Shown: in pieces, positions 1 through 5,299 of the stretch | Position numbering within the stretch: position 1 is the first letter of the stretch | How the letters are laid out: the number at the start of each line of letters is the position of its first letter | Origin: Methanospirillum hungatei | GTDB taxonomy: Archaea; Halobacteriota; Methanomicrobia; Methanomicrobiales; Methanospirillaceae | Direction: 5' to 3' | Assembly (NCBI GenBank): GCA_003251955.1 | Contig: QKDV01000298.1 | Coordinates: forward strand, 1 to 5,877 | Length of the DNA: 5,877 bases | Made by a program: the position numbers and the translations under genes | The notes under the pieces: model-generated | Database searches by the model: none | Seen by the model: only the letters and a program-made list of their open reading frames with translations | Told to the model about the DNA's origin: nothing

Positions 1-569
1 GTAACCTCAAATGTAAGGCTCTGTCCTGCAAGCTCACTGTTAAGATCAAAAGTCACATTTGTGGCATTCATCTCAATGATCTTTGCCGGGAAATATGCCT
101 GACCATTAAACAGTGTTACTGTGTCACCTACGGTTACATTCTCACCCTCTGGCACAAAGTCAATAGGCATTGACTTAATCAGGGATGGGTCATACTGACC
201 ATACGCTTCTTCTGGGCTCAAGGTGAACTTCTTGCTCTCACCGACCTCCATACCTCGAATCTGATTATCAAACCCGGTTATTGCAGTTCCAGTTCCGACA
301 ACAAACTGGAACGGACCGCGGTCCTCAGAACTGTCAAATACAGAGCCATTTGCGAGGGTACCTATGTAATTTATTTCGACCAGGTCACCATCCTGAACAC
401 CATCTGCGGGTGCTACAGACTGAACTGCTTGTGATGACTGTGATGTCGATGCTGGTGACTTTGCATCATTGCTGGTGCACCCGGCGACCAACAGGGCAAG
501 GGCGAGAAGAACAACGCAGACTACGGTGAGATATGTGTGTCTGCGGGGAATGATCTGAGATCTGTCCAT
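1..569 (-). CDS. FKBP/SlyD-type peptidyl-prolyl cis-trans isomerase, lipoprotein (3' end beyond window)
   Basis: This gene catalyses proline cis-trans isomerisation as a folding helper, probably outside the membrane. The frame is open from the ATG at 569-567 to the left edge, giving 189 complete residues. Residues about 13-30 are a hydrophobic signal segment ending in a lipobox (V28-A-G-C31), so Cys31 is the likely lipid anchor; a Ser/Gln/Ala-rich linker follows to about residue 57. The FKBP domain starts near residue 58, with the motifs DLVEINYIGTLANGSVFDSS, GTAITGFDNQIRGMEVGE and EEAYGQY. A segment from about 128 to 172 resembles the insert-in-flap domain of SlyD-like FKBPs, and the C-terminal ELAGQSLTFEVT is also SlyD-like, so only a few residues are probably missing. 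No strong ribosome-binding site precedes the ATG. Family and lipoprotein calls are secure; the in vivo clients are unknown. Confidence 0.9.
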   Translation of the reverse strand, partial: MDRSQIIPRRHTYLTVVCVVLLALALLVAGCTSNDAKSPASTSQSSQAVQSVAPADGVQDGDLVEINYIGTLANGSVFDSSEDRGPFQFVVGTGTAITGFDNQIRGMEVGESKKFTLSPEEAYGQYDPSLIKSMPIDFVPEGENVTVGDTVTLFNGQAYFPAKIIEMNATNVTFDLNSELAGQSLTFEV

Positions 570-629
570 ACTCAGCTATAGCACAGTTTTAGTCAAAAAG
601 TATTCCCTCATTGGTAGTTTTATTCACTT

Positions 630-636
630 AAAAAAA
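630..636 (-). terminator. oligo-T run after the HTH/TCKD gene
   Basis: Seven consecutive T residues on the minus strand follow directly after the stop codon at 639-637. Archaeal RNA polymerase often stops at such U-tracts without a hairpin. The run may equally form part of an AT-rich promoter for the FKBP gene, which starts 61 bases further on. Confidence 0.35.
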
Positions 637-1779
637 TCAATCCCCAGAATAATAATCTGATGAAAAAGACAGACTTGGCAGATCTCTGCCGGGATCAAGA
701 AGCAAATGAGCAGGATGTCCCACCAGTGCTATTGCCGCAAGAGCGCCGATAACTCCCTCACCGCCAGTAAGCATAACAGAAGAGGCTTTTGCTACACTCC
801 GGGCAGTTAAGCATGATACTATTTCACGACGGGCAGTAAGACCAAATGACCTTAAGTCTTCTGGGATTTGAATACCAGAACGTACTGCAACACCCCAGGA
901 TGGAGAGACACTCTCATCGCTGACAAACCGTACCGTTTCAGAGATGATCTGGTCTATCATACCGGGCTCAACTGCAAGTTCAATGGCACTGCATGAATTT
1001 CCGGCTGTCTTCTCGAAAACGCCTGGATAAAGCATCATTACGTGATGCGTTATGGGAAATACACCGGAGTACCCGCCAAGATGCTGAAGCAGTGCAATTG
1101 CCAGTGCAAATGTTGCACCCCCATCTTTTGAATCTGTATTGTCGATCCCGATGGTCAGGTGGGAGAGTGCTTTTGTACGAATAACACCTTCAGTGCAGGG
1201 ACCATCTCTGAGAATCTCCACACCAAGTACACCCCGGGCAAGACCCATCATCCCGGAGAGTGAAAACGCGGGACCTCCCACAGAACGTATTCGTTGAAGA
1301 ATCTGATCATTCTCGAGATACACACCTGTTACTGCCACTGCAGAGTGAGGGTAGAGTCCAACAACGGCATCGCATTCGCCAAAGTGCATAAACTCACGGA
1401 GCAGGGTCCCATCTTTTACTACAGTTAACCGTCTTCCCGCACCAAGCTGGTGATGATACCCACAGAACCCGGCACATGCACTGCTCATACATTCATGGAC
1501 AATCTCAACAAGATCACCATCGACTGAGGTAAATATCCGTTTACAGGCAGTTCTTGGAAGAGCACTTGTTGCAGCATACTGGGCTGGAGTTCTGCCTTTG
1601 GGTGGCTCACGTATTACCACACATCCTTCTTCACTTAGACGGAGAATCCAATCCTGAACAGTACTTCTGGGAACTCCGGTTTCCTTTTGTATCTCCTGTA
1701 CTGTAAAAAATCCCTTTTCAAGGGTCAACCGGCGCATGAGTTGGAGATAGGCACGTCGGCGCTCAATTACCCCCTGCAT
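637..1779 (-). CDS. HTH-domain protein with TiaS-like TCKD kinase core (methanogenesis marker 11-like)
   Basis: This is a 380-residue protein of unproven function. Residues about 18-66 form a winged helix-turn-helix (FTVQEIQKETGVPRSTVQDW then a basic wing). Residues 85-140 hold a cysteine group (C97, C102, C106, C136) with H109-H110. Residues about 208-270 match the kinase core of TiaS, the archaeal tRNA-Ile2 agmatidine synthetase: GIDNTDS at 211-217, GGAT at 220-223, and EKTAGN at 256-261 in place of KTRGN. A later EGVIGALAAI (341-350) also matches TiaS. From recall of the A. fulgidus enzyme, T223 falls where TiaS has its autophosphorylated threonine. The second Asp of the GIDDTD motif is Asn214 here. 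The tRNA-binding OB and Zn-ribbon parts of TiaS are absent. The order resembles methanogenesis marker protein 11, but I cannot confirm that family. The ATG overlaps the end of hom by 17 bases, with AAGGG six bases upstream. Confidence 0.7.
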   Translation of the reverse strand: MQGVIERRRAYLQLMRRLTLEKGFFTVQEIQKETGVPRSTVQDWILRLSEEGCVVIREPPKGRTPAQYAATSALPRTACKRIFTSVDGDLVEIVHECMSSACAGFCGYHHQLGAGRRLTVVKDGTLLREFMHFGECDAVVGLYPHSAVAVTGVYLENDQILQRIRSVGGPAFSLSGMMGLARGVLGVEILRDGPCTEGVIRTKALSHLTIGIDNTDSKDGGATFALAIALLQHLGGYSGVFPITHHVMMLYPGVFEKTAGNSCSAIELAVEPGMIDQIISETVRFVSDESVSPSWGVAVRSGIQIPEDLRSFGLTARREIVSCLTARSVAKASSVMLTGGEGVIGALAAIALVGHPAHLLLDPGRDLPSLSFSSDYYSGD

Positions 1780-2755
1780 GAATATCCCTTATTGAGAGAA
1801 TATCACCAATAACCGCACTTGCAGTCTCTCGTGACCCTGCACCCTTTCCGACAAACAGAAGATCCCCTGCAAGATCTGTCCTAACAATGATAGCATTCAG
1901 CGAGCCTTGTACAACGAGCGGATGATCTTTCGGGATGATCCGCGGGCAGAGCCGGTATATATTATCTCCAGGTATAATCTCACCTATGAGTCTGATGGTT
2001 GCATCCTGCTGCTCTGCGAGCCTGAGGGCCTCTTCAGTTAGAAGATCTATACCAGTTACATCCACATCGTCCAGACAGATATTCTTTTTCCATACAGTAT
2101 TCGCAAGGATAACGAGTTTTATCGCTGCATCAATGCCCTTTACATCGTAGGTTGGATCAGCCTCTGCATATCCGAGAGTGCGTGCTTCATCAAGTGCCTG
2201 TTTGTATGTGAGGCCCTCTTCTGCCATCCTGGTGAGTATGTAGTTACAGGTGCCATTCAGAACTCCATAGAGGGACAAGATCTCATTTCCCCCAAGATTA
2301 TGTATAAGAGTCTGAAGTATCGGAATTGCTCCTGCCACTGTAGCTTCAAACCTGAATTGCAGATGGTTCTTTTTTGCGAGTGAGGCTAGTTCATGGTAGT
2401 GAAGGGCAACTGGTCCTTTATTGGAGGTGACCACATGAGAGCCCCTCTGCAGGGCATCTCTGATATATGATGTTGCAGGCTCTCCACTTCTGGCATCAGT
2501 GGGGGTCATCTCAACGAGAATGTCATATGGTGCAGTCTTTACTATTGTCTCTGCACTGATGCCTGTATCTCCACACATACCAGTCTTATCTTTCCTATCA
2601 AGGAGTTCCGGCAGGTTCAGGCCATTTGGATCGATACAACCGGACCTAGAATCTGCTACAGCAGTGATAATCAGTCCGAGATCCTTTTCCAAAGCCGCCT
2701 GGATGATACCCCGGCCAACAGCTCCCATGCCAAGTAATGCAAGACGAAGTACCAT
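1763..2755 (-). CDS. hom: homoserine dehydrogenase (short form without ACT domain)
   Basis: This enzyme reduces aspartate-4-semialdehyde to homoserine with NAD(P)H, the branch step to threonine and methionine, in the cytoplasm. The 330-residue protein has an N-terminal Rossmann fold with GMGAVGRG at 9-16 and TSNKGPVA at 110-117, where K113 matches the catalytic lysine. The central catalytic domain has GVLNGTCNYILTRM (164-177) and AEADPTYDVKGIDAAIKL (197-214). E198, D209 and K213 have the same spacing as E208, D219 and K223 of the yeast enzyme. GKGAGSRETASAVIGDI (303-319) completes the fold. Bacterial forms of about 430 residues carry a C-terminal ACT domain; this one stops before it, and the gene just upstream encodes a separate ACT protein. 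The ATG lies one base after that gene's stop, with GGAG seven bases upstream inside it, which suggests translational coupling. Confidence 0.95.
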   Translation of the reverse strand: MVLRLALLGMGAVGRGIIQAALEKDLGLIITAVADSRSGCIDPNGLNLPELLDRKDKTGMCGDTGISAETIVKTAPYDILVEMTPTDARSGEPATSYIRDALQRGSHVVTSNKGPVALHYHELASLAKKNHLQFRFEATVAGAIPILQTLIHNLGGNEILSLYGVLNGTCNYILTRMAEEGLTYKQALDEARTLGYAEADPTYDVKGIDAAIKLVILANTVWKKNICLDDVDVTGIDLLTEEALRLAEQQDATIRLIGEIIPGDNIYRLCPRIIPKDHPLVVQGSLNAIIVRTDLAGDLLFVGKGAGSRETASAVIGDILSIRDIHAGGN

Positions 2756-2756
2756 G

Positions 2757-3254
2757 TCAGAACTCCAGCGGCTCGATTAAAAGGAACTCTTTCTGCCTGG
2801 CAACCTGACGGAGTATAAGAAGAGCCTGTTGCATATGCTCACGTGTCAGGGATTTGATGACAAACTGTGCAGATGTCCGTTCGTTTATTGCCGGCATTGC
2901 AAGACTCATATATGTTACCTCAGCAAATCCCGTCTGATCAATGCGATCAATTGTATCACCCAGATCGGTGTGCACAAGATGCCCAATCAGGATGACACTC
3001 TGACTGTAGCTCATCCGCTCCTCACCAAGTTTGAGAACATTAATTCCCCGTTCACGCAGCCGGGAAATCAATCCGTCAAGGAGTTCGGGGGGGATCTCAA
3101 TCACTACCTCAACACTCAGATCACCCTGGCCTGAAGCATGTTCATGCTCATGGATGACAGTTTTGATATTACCACCCATGTCAGATATTGGCATAAGGGC
3201 TGCAACAAGTTGTCCGGGAGAATCACGAAGCTCAAGTTTCATCGATACCTGCAC
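2757..3254 (-). CDS. ACT-domain amino-acid-binding protein, probable regulator of homoserine dehydrogenase
   Basis: This 165-residue protein looks like two ACT modules in tandem. The first, about residues 4-78, begins with the typical strand and loop MKLELRDSPGQLVAALMPIS, and DSPGQL is the usual ligand-binding turn. The second, about 84-163, is more divergent. ACT domains bind amino acids and control enzymes of amino-acid metabolism. Because the next gene is a homoserine dehydrogenase lacking its own ACT domain, I infer that this protein senses threonine or a related amino acid for it in trans; no direct proof is in the sequence. A histidine/glutamate cluster (HEHEH, 35-39) lies between predicted strands and might bind metal. 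The start is GTG at 3254, chosen because GGAGGG lies six bases upstream; the in-frame ATG at 3242 is too far from it. It is the first gene of the ACT-hom-HTH/TCKD unit. Confidence 0.85.
   Translation of the reverse strand: MQVSMKLELRDSPGQLVAALMPISDMGGNIKTVIHEHEHASGQGDLSVEVVIEIPPELLDGLISRLRERGINVLKLGEERMSYSQSVILIGHLVHTDLGDTIDRIDQTGFAEVTYMSLAMPAINERTSAQFVIKSLTREHMQQALLILRQVARQKEFLLIEPLEF
2763..2766 (-). promoter_or_regulatory. ribosome-binding site for hom
   Basis: GGAG on the minus strand lies inside the last codons of the ACT gene, seven bases before the hom ATG. With the single base between the ACT stop and the hom start, it suggests that terminating ribosomes reinitiate on hom. Confidence 0.55.
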
Positions 3255-3260
3255 GAGTTA

Positions 3261-3266
3261 CCCTCC
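3261..3266 (-). promoter_or_regulatory. ribosome-binding site deciding the GTG start of the ACT gene
   Basis: GGAGGG on the minus strand is the strongest Shine-Dalgarno match seen upstream of any gene in the window. It sits six bases before the GTG at 3254 and 18 bases before the in-frame ATG at 3242, so it favours the GTG. Confidence 0.7.
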
Positions 3267-3306
3267 ATTATTAACAGCAGACACTACCAAACATCTGCCA
3301 GATCAC

Positions 3307-3314
3307 CTTAAAAG
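3307..3314 (-). promoter_or_regulatory. candidate TATA box for the ACT-hom unit
   Basis: CTTTTAAG on the minus strand lies about 55 bases upstream of the GTG. Transcription starting about 25 bases downstream would give a leader of about 30 bases containing the ribosome-binding site. A competing AT-rich candidate lies at 3351-3359. Neither is a perfect archaeal TATA box. Confidence 0.3.
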
Positions 3315-3344
3315 TTGGAGCACTGGTTGAAAAGCATTATCTCA

Positions 3345-3365
3345 CCAGACTGATATTTTCCAGAC
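3345..3365 (-). repeat. direct repeat GTCTGG flanking a TATA-like core upstream of the ACT gene
   Basis: On the minus strand GTCTGG occurs at 3365-3360 and again at 3350-3345, one repeat every 15 bases, with AAAATATCA between the copies. It lies in the 129-base gap between the first PEGA gene and the ACT gene. The layout would suit an operator around a promoter, but the repeats are short enough to arise by chance. Confidence 0.3.
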
Positions 3366-3370
3366 AAAAA
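3366..3370 (-). terminator. T-rich tract after the longer PEGA gene
   Basis: The minus strand reads TTTCCCTTTTTG about 14 to 20 bases after the stop codon at 3384. A pyrimidine-rich U-tract of this kind can end archaeal transcription; there is no clear stem before it. Confidence 0.3.
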
Positions 3371-3383
3371 GGGAAACAGGTAA

Positions 3384-4361
3384 TCAATGATCAGTCATAA
3401 TGACCATGACATCATATCCATCGCCCAGAGTGTTATTTGTCACAATTGTTGAGACTTTAAGATTGTTGTAGGTATTCGTTTTTGGAAATGTTTCTGTCGT
3501 GTTATTCAGATGGATATATGACGGATCCGACACCTCATTCCCTGAAATTTTCATGACACCGCTAGCCACATCTACTGCCACATCAGGGCCTTGTGAGGTA
3601 TTATTGCCGACTTTGGTGTATGCCAGATGTGAAGATTCGTAAATTCCAGGCACAAGGCCAGAGAATAATGAACCCCCGGTTTTTACATTGGATCCTGTAC
3701 TGAGAGTTATATCAAAAGAAACATCCCGATCAGCAGTGACATATGCTTCCATTGTCTCATTCTGATATCCTTCCTTGGTCAGGTTTACGATGTAGGATCC
3801 TTCCTTAAGCCCGGCTACTTTATTCGGAGTCTCTCCCCGGAGAACATTGTTAACATATATCTCAGCACCTGGCGGATTTGTCGAGAGCATGATACCCCCT
3901 GTTCCGCCCTCCTGAATTTGGGGATGATCAGTACCAATACCCCTGACGCCAATAACCTGACTCGTGGATGGGGCATAATCATCGGTTCCGACAAACTGGG
4001 CCCTAAGGTATTCAGGGGGAGAACCCTTAGATCTCATAAACTCATATCTTCCATTTCTCTCGGTCACTACCATGTCAATCGATGAGAAACTGTCAGTGTC
4101 CTCACTTGTTTTTTCTGAAGATTCGAGAATTATTCGCTTGTTTCCCAGAGTTTCTCCTCCGGCAGTGGTGAGAGTTCCTGAAATGTGAAATGACTGGTTT
4201 ATTGTCGGATCAACAGGAAGCGCACCAATGGTCAGGGATGTCGGGATTTTTTCCTGATTAAGACCTGCAGTTGCCCCAGTTGATCCTACGATAAATACCA
4301 TGCAGATTAGCGCAAAATATCTGATAAAATTACAGAGGGCTTTTGAATTGAGGAGATACAT
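3384..4361 (-). CDS. secreted PEGA-domain protein with Ig-like N-terminal domain and extra C-terminal domain
   Basis: This is a 325-residue exported, probably cell-surface protein. Residues about 12-32 form a signal peptide with a likely cleavage after A30-T-A32. Residues about 41-140 form an Ig-like beta-sandwich with the signatures DPTINQSFHISGTL, GNKRIILES and PPEYLRAQFVG. Residues 156-220 are a PEGA domain (STNPPGAEIYVNNVLRG, GLKEGSYIVNLTKEGYQNET). Residues 221-325 are an unrecognised beta-rich segment with five of the protein's eight N-glycosylation sequons (N253, N254, N286, N287, N309); no C-terminal membrane anchor is seen. I start at the ATG at 4361 rather than the in-frame ATG at 4388. 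That start makes the protein align gap-free with its paralog at 5176-4508, and the shared promoter element would place the transcript start downstream of 4388. The 4388 start would add nine residues. The ligand is unknown; PEGA domains are typical of surface proteins in methanogens. Confidence 0.85.
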   Translation of the reverse strand: MYLLNSKALCNFIRYFALICMVFIVGSTGATAGLNQEKIPTSLTIGALPVDPTINQSFHISGTLTTAGGETLGNKRIILESSEKTSEDTDSFSSIDMVVTERNGRYEFMRSKGSPPEYLRAQFVGTDDYAPSTSQVIGVRGIGTDHPQIQEGGTGGIMLSTNPPGAEIYVNNVLRGETPNKVAGLKEGSYIVNLTKEGYQNETMEAYVTADRDVSFDITLSTGSNVKTGGSLFSGLVPGIYESSHLAYTKVGNNTSQGPDVAVDVASGVMKISGNEVSDPSYIHLNNTTETFPKTNTYNNLKVSTIVTNNTLGDGYDVMVIMTDH

Positions 4362-4390
4362 GAATGTCAGATGTTTGGGTCTCTGCATGC

Positions 4391-4402
4391 ATGAAGATAT
4401 CT
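4391..4402 (-). promoter_or_regulatory. promoter-like element AGATATCTTCAT of the longer PEGA gene
   Basis: The 12 bases AGATATCTTCAT lie 29 bases upstream of the ATG at 4361 and are identical to the element 27 bases upstream of the neighbouring PEGA gene. TTAGATAT could act as a TATA box, giving a leader of roughly 10-15 bases. This fits the absence of a ribosome-binding site. Confidence 0.5.
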
Positions 4403-4478
4403 AATGATCTTAGCACAATCCAAAAAGTGAAATGCTATTTCCATCAGGATCCCCGGATGAAAAGAAACCTTTCATGAG

Positions 4479-4483
4479 AAAAA
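4479..4483 (-). terminator. T-rich tract after the shorter PEGA gene
   Basis: The minus strand reads CCCTCTTTTTCTC about 25 bases after the stop at 4508. It is a pyrimidine-rich tract that could end transcription before the next PEGA gene, which has its own promoter-like element. Confidence 0.35.
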
Positions 4484-4507
4484 GAGGGATCTATCTGGAG
4501 TTTTATG

Positions 4508-5176
4508 TCATTGTTTAAGCGTCATATCAAGAGAAGCATCATATTTTGAAGTGATGTACACATCCTGGGTTTCGTTTAGATACCCTTTCTTTACCAGAGT
4601 AACAAGATGAGTGCCTTCTGTAAGACCCCCTGCGTGATATGGAGAGACACCACGCAGAACATCGTCAATATAAACGTCAGCCCCTTGAGGGGTTGAATAG
4701 ATCATAACAGTGCCTGTCTTCCCGGTGACAACTTGCGGGTGATCTGTTCCGGCTCCCCTGGCACTTATGACCGGACTGGTAACAGGTTCAAAATTATCAT
4801 TACCCAAAAATTTTACACGAAGATACTCAGGAGGTGTATCCACCGGACGGAAAAAGTCATACTTTCCTTCTGTATCGGTATCTTTTGTTGCAAGTACTTC
4901 AAAACTGTCTGAGTCTGTAGAGCTTTTCTCTGATGATTCAAGAGTTACGTGTTTATTCCCGAGAGGTTTCCCTTCGGTTGATGTGAGTATTCCGGATACA
5001 TGGAATGACTGGTTCACTGTGGGATCTGCAGGAGATAGTTCAATTGTTATGTTTGTCTGGGTTTTGTCAGCACTAACCCCGGTAGTTACAACAATCAGAC
5101 TAACTGCAAAGATGAAACAAAAAGTTGTCAGAAGATGAATCGGGTTATGAGAAATAAGTGATCGAACATGCGACAT
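4508..5176 (-). CDS. secreted PEGA-domain protein with Ig-like N-terminal domain (short paralog)
   Basis: This is a 222-residue exported protein and the close paralog of the gene at 4361-3384. Residues about 12-36 are a signal peptide, with a likely cleavage after V34-S-A36. Residues 41-140 are the same Ig-like domain (DPTVNQSFHVSGIL, GNKHVTLESSEK, PPEYLRVKFLG), and 155-220 are a PEGA domain (GADVYIDDVLRG, GLTEGTHLVTLVKKGYLNET). The two proteins align over 220 residues without a gap, about 101 identical by hand count, and about half identical from residue 51 on. This protein ends two residues after the PEGA domain, whereas the paralog continues for 105 more. Sequons are at N42, N55 and N201. 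No C-terminal anchor or lipobox is seen, so it is probably released or held by partners. No ribosome-binding site precedes the ATG. Function is unknown beyond a cell-surface role. Confidence 0.87.
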   Translation of the reverse strand: MSHVRSLISHNPIHLLTTFCFIFAVSLIVVTTGVSADKTQTNITIELSPADPTVNQSFHVSGILTSTEGKPLGNKHVTLESSEKSSTDSDSFEVLATKDTDTEGKYDFFRPVDTPPEYLRVKFLGNDNFEPVTSPVISARGAGTDHPQVVTGKTGTVMIYSTPQGADVYIDDVLRGVSPYHAGGLTEGTHLVTLVKKGYLNETQDVYITSKYDASLDMTLKQ

Positions 5177-5203
5177 AAGTACCGGGGTTGGACAGCAGAA
5201 AAG

Positions 5204-5215
5204 ATGAAGATATCT
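5204..5215 (-). promoter_or_regulatory. promoter-like element AGATATCTTCAT of the shorter PEGA gene
   Basis: AGATATCTTCAT, preceded by CAAA on the minus strand, lies 27 bases upstream of the ATG at 5176. AAAAGATAT resembles an archaeal TATA box at a distance that gives a very short leader. The match to the element at 4391-4402 is exact over 12 bases. Its core AGATATCT is a palindrome, so a regulator site is also possible. Confidence 0.5.
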
Positions 5216-5238
5216 TTTGAACGGTCACCGAGGTTAAT

Positions 5239-5243
5239 AAAAA
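5239..5243 (-). terminator. second T tract after the DJ-1-like gene
   Basis: The minus strand reads GCGGCTTTTTATTAA, a GC-rich stretch followed by five T residues, about 57 bases after the DJ-1 stop. Only a weak stem can be drawn, so it is a possible back-up terminator. Confidence 0.3.
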
Positions 5244-5270
5244 GCCGCTCATGCAGCCAAACGGGCGATC

Positions 5271-5276
5271 AAAAAA
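5271..5276 (-). terminator. T tract after the DJ-1-like gene
   Basis: The minus strand reads CCTCTTTTTTGATC, with six T residues, about 24 bases after the stop at 5300. With the second tract at 5239-5243 it probably separates DJ-1 transcription from the PEGA genes. Confidence 0.45.
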
Positions 5277-5280
5277 GAGG

Positions 5281-5292
5281 ATGAAGATACCT
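5281..5292 (-). repeat. third, one-mismatch copy of the PEGA promoter element
   Basis: AGGTATCTTCAT differs from the two promoter elements by one base (G for A at the third position). Its flanks also resemble the copy at 5204-5215: both read a run of AAAG-like bases before and CATC(C)TCTTTT-like bases after. It lies just after the DJ-1 stop, about 105 bases upstream of the PEGA start, so it could be a second upstream site or chance. Confidence 0.35.
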
Positions 5293-5299
5293 TTCAGAA

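Noticed and set aside
281..529. Plus-strand open frame of 82 residues
   Set aside because: It lies antisense to the signal, linker and FKBP region, resembles no known family and has no ribosome-binding site.
3240..3242. ATG as start of the ACT gene
   Set aside because: The strong ribosome-binding site at 3261-3266 is correctly spaced for the GTG at 3254 and 18 bases away from this ATG.
2829..3330. Overlapping plus-strand open frames opposite the ACT gene
   Set aside because: They are shadows of the ACT coding frame; the minus strand has a recognisable domain and a strong ribosome-binding site.
4362..4388. Nine extra N-terminal residues of the longer PEGA protein from the ATG at 4388
   Set aside because: The gapless paralog alignment and the promoter element at 4391-4402 both favour the ATG at 4361, and no ribosome-binding site supports 4388.
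4457..4475. Inverted repeat ATGAAA/TTTCAT as a terminator hairpin
   Set aside because: The stem is only six AT-rich pairs and is not followed by a T run on the minus strand; the T tract lies before it.
4767..5138. Plus-strand open frame of 123 residues opposite the shorter PEGA gene
   Set aside because: The minus-strand frame has a signal peptide, domains and a paralog, while the plus-strand product looks like nothing known.
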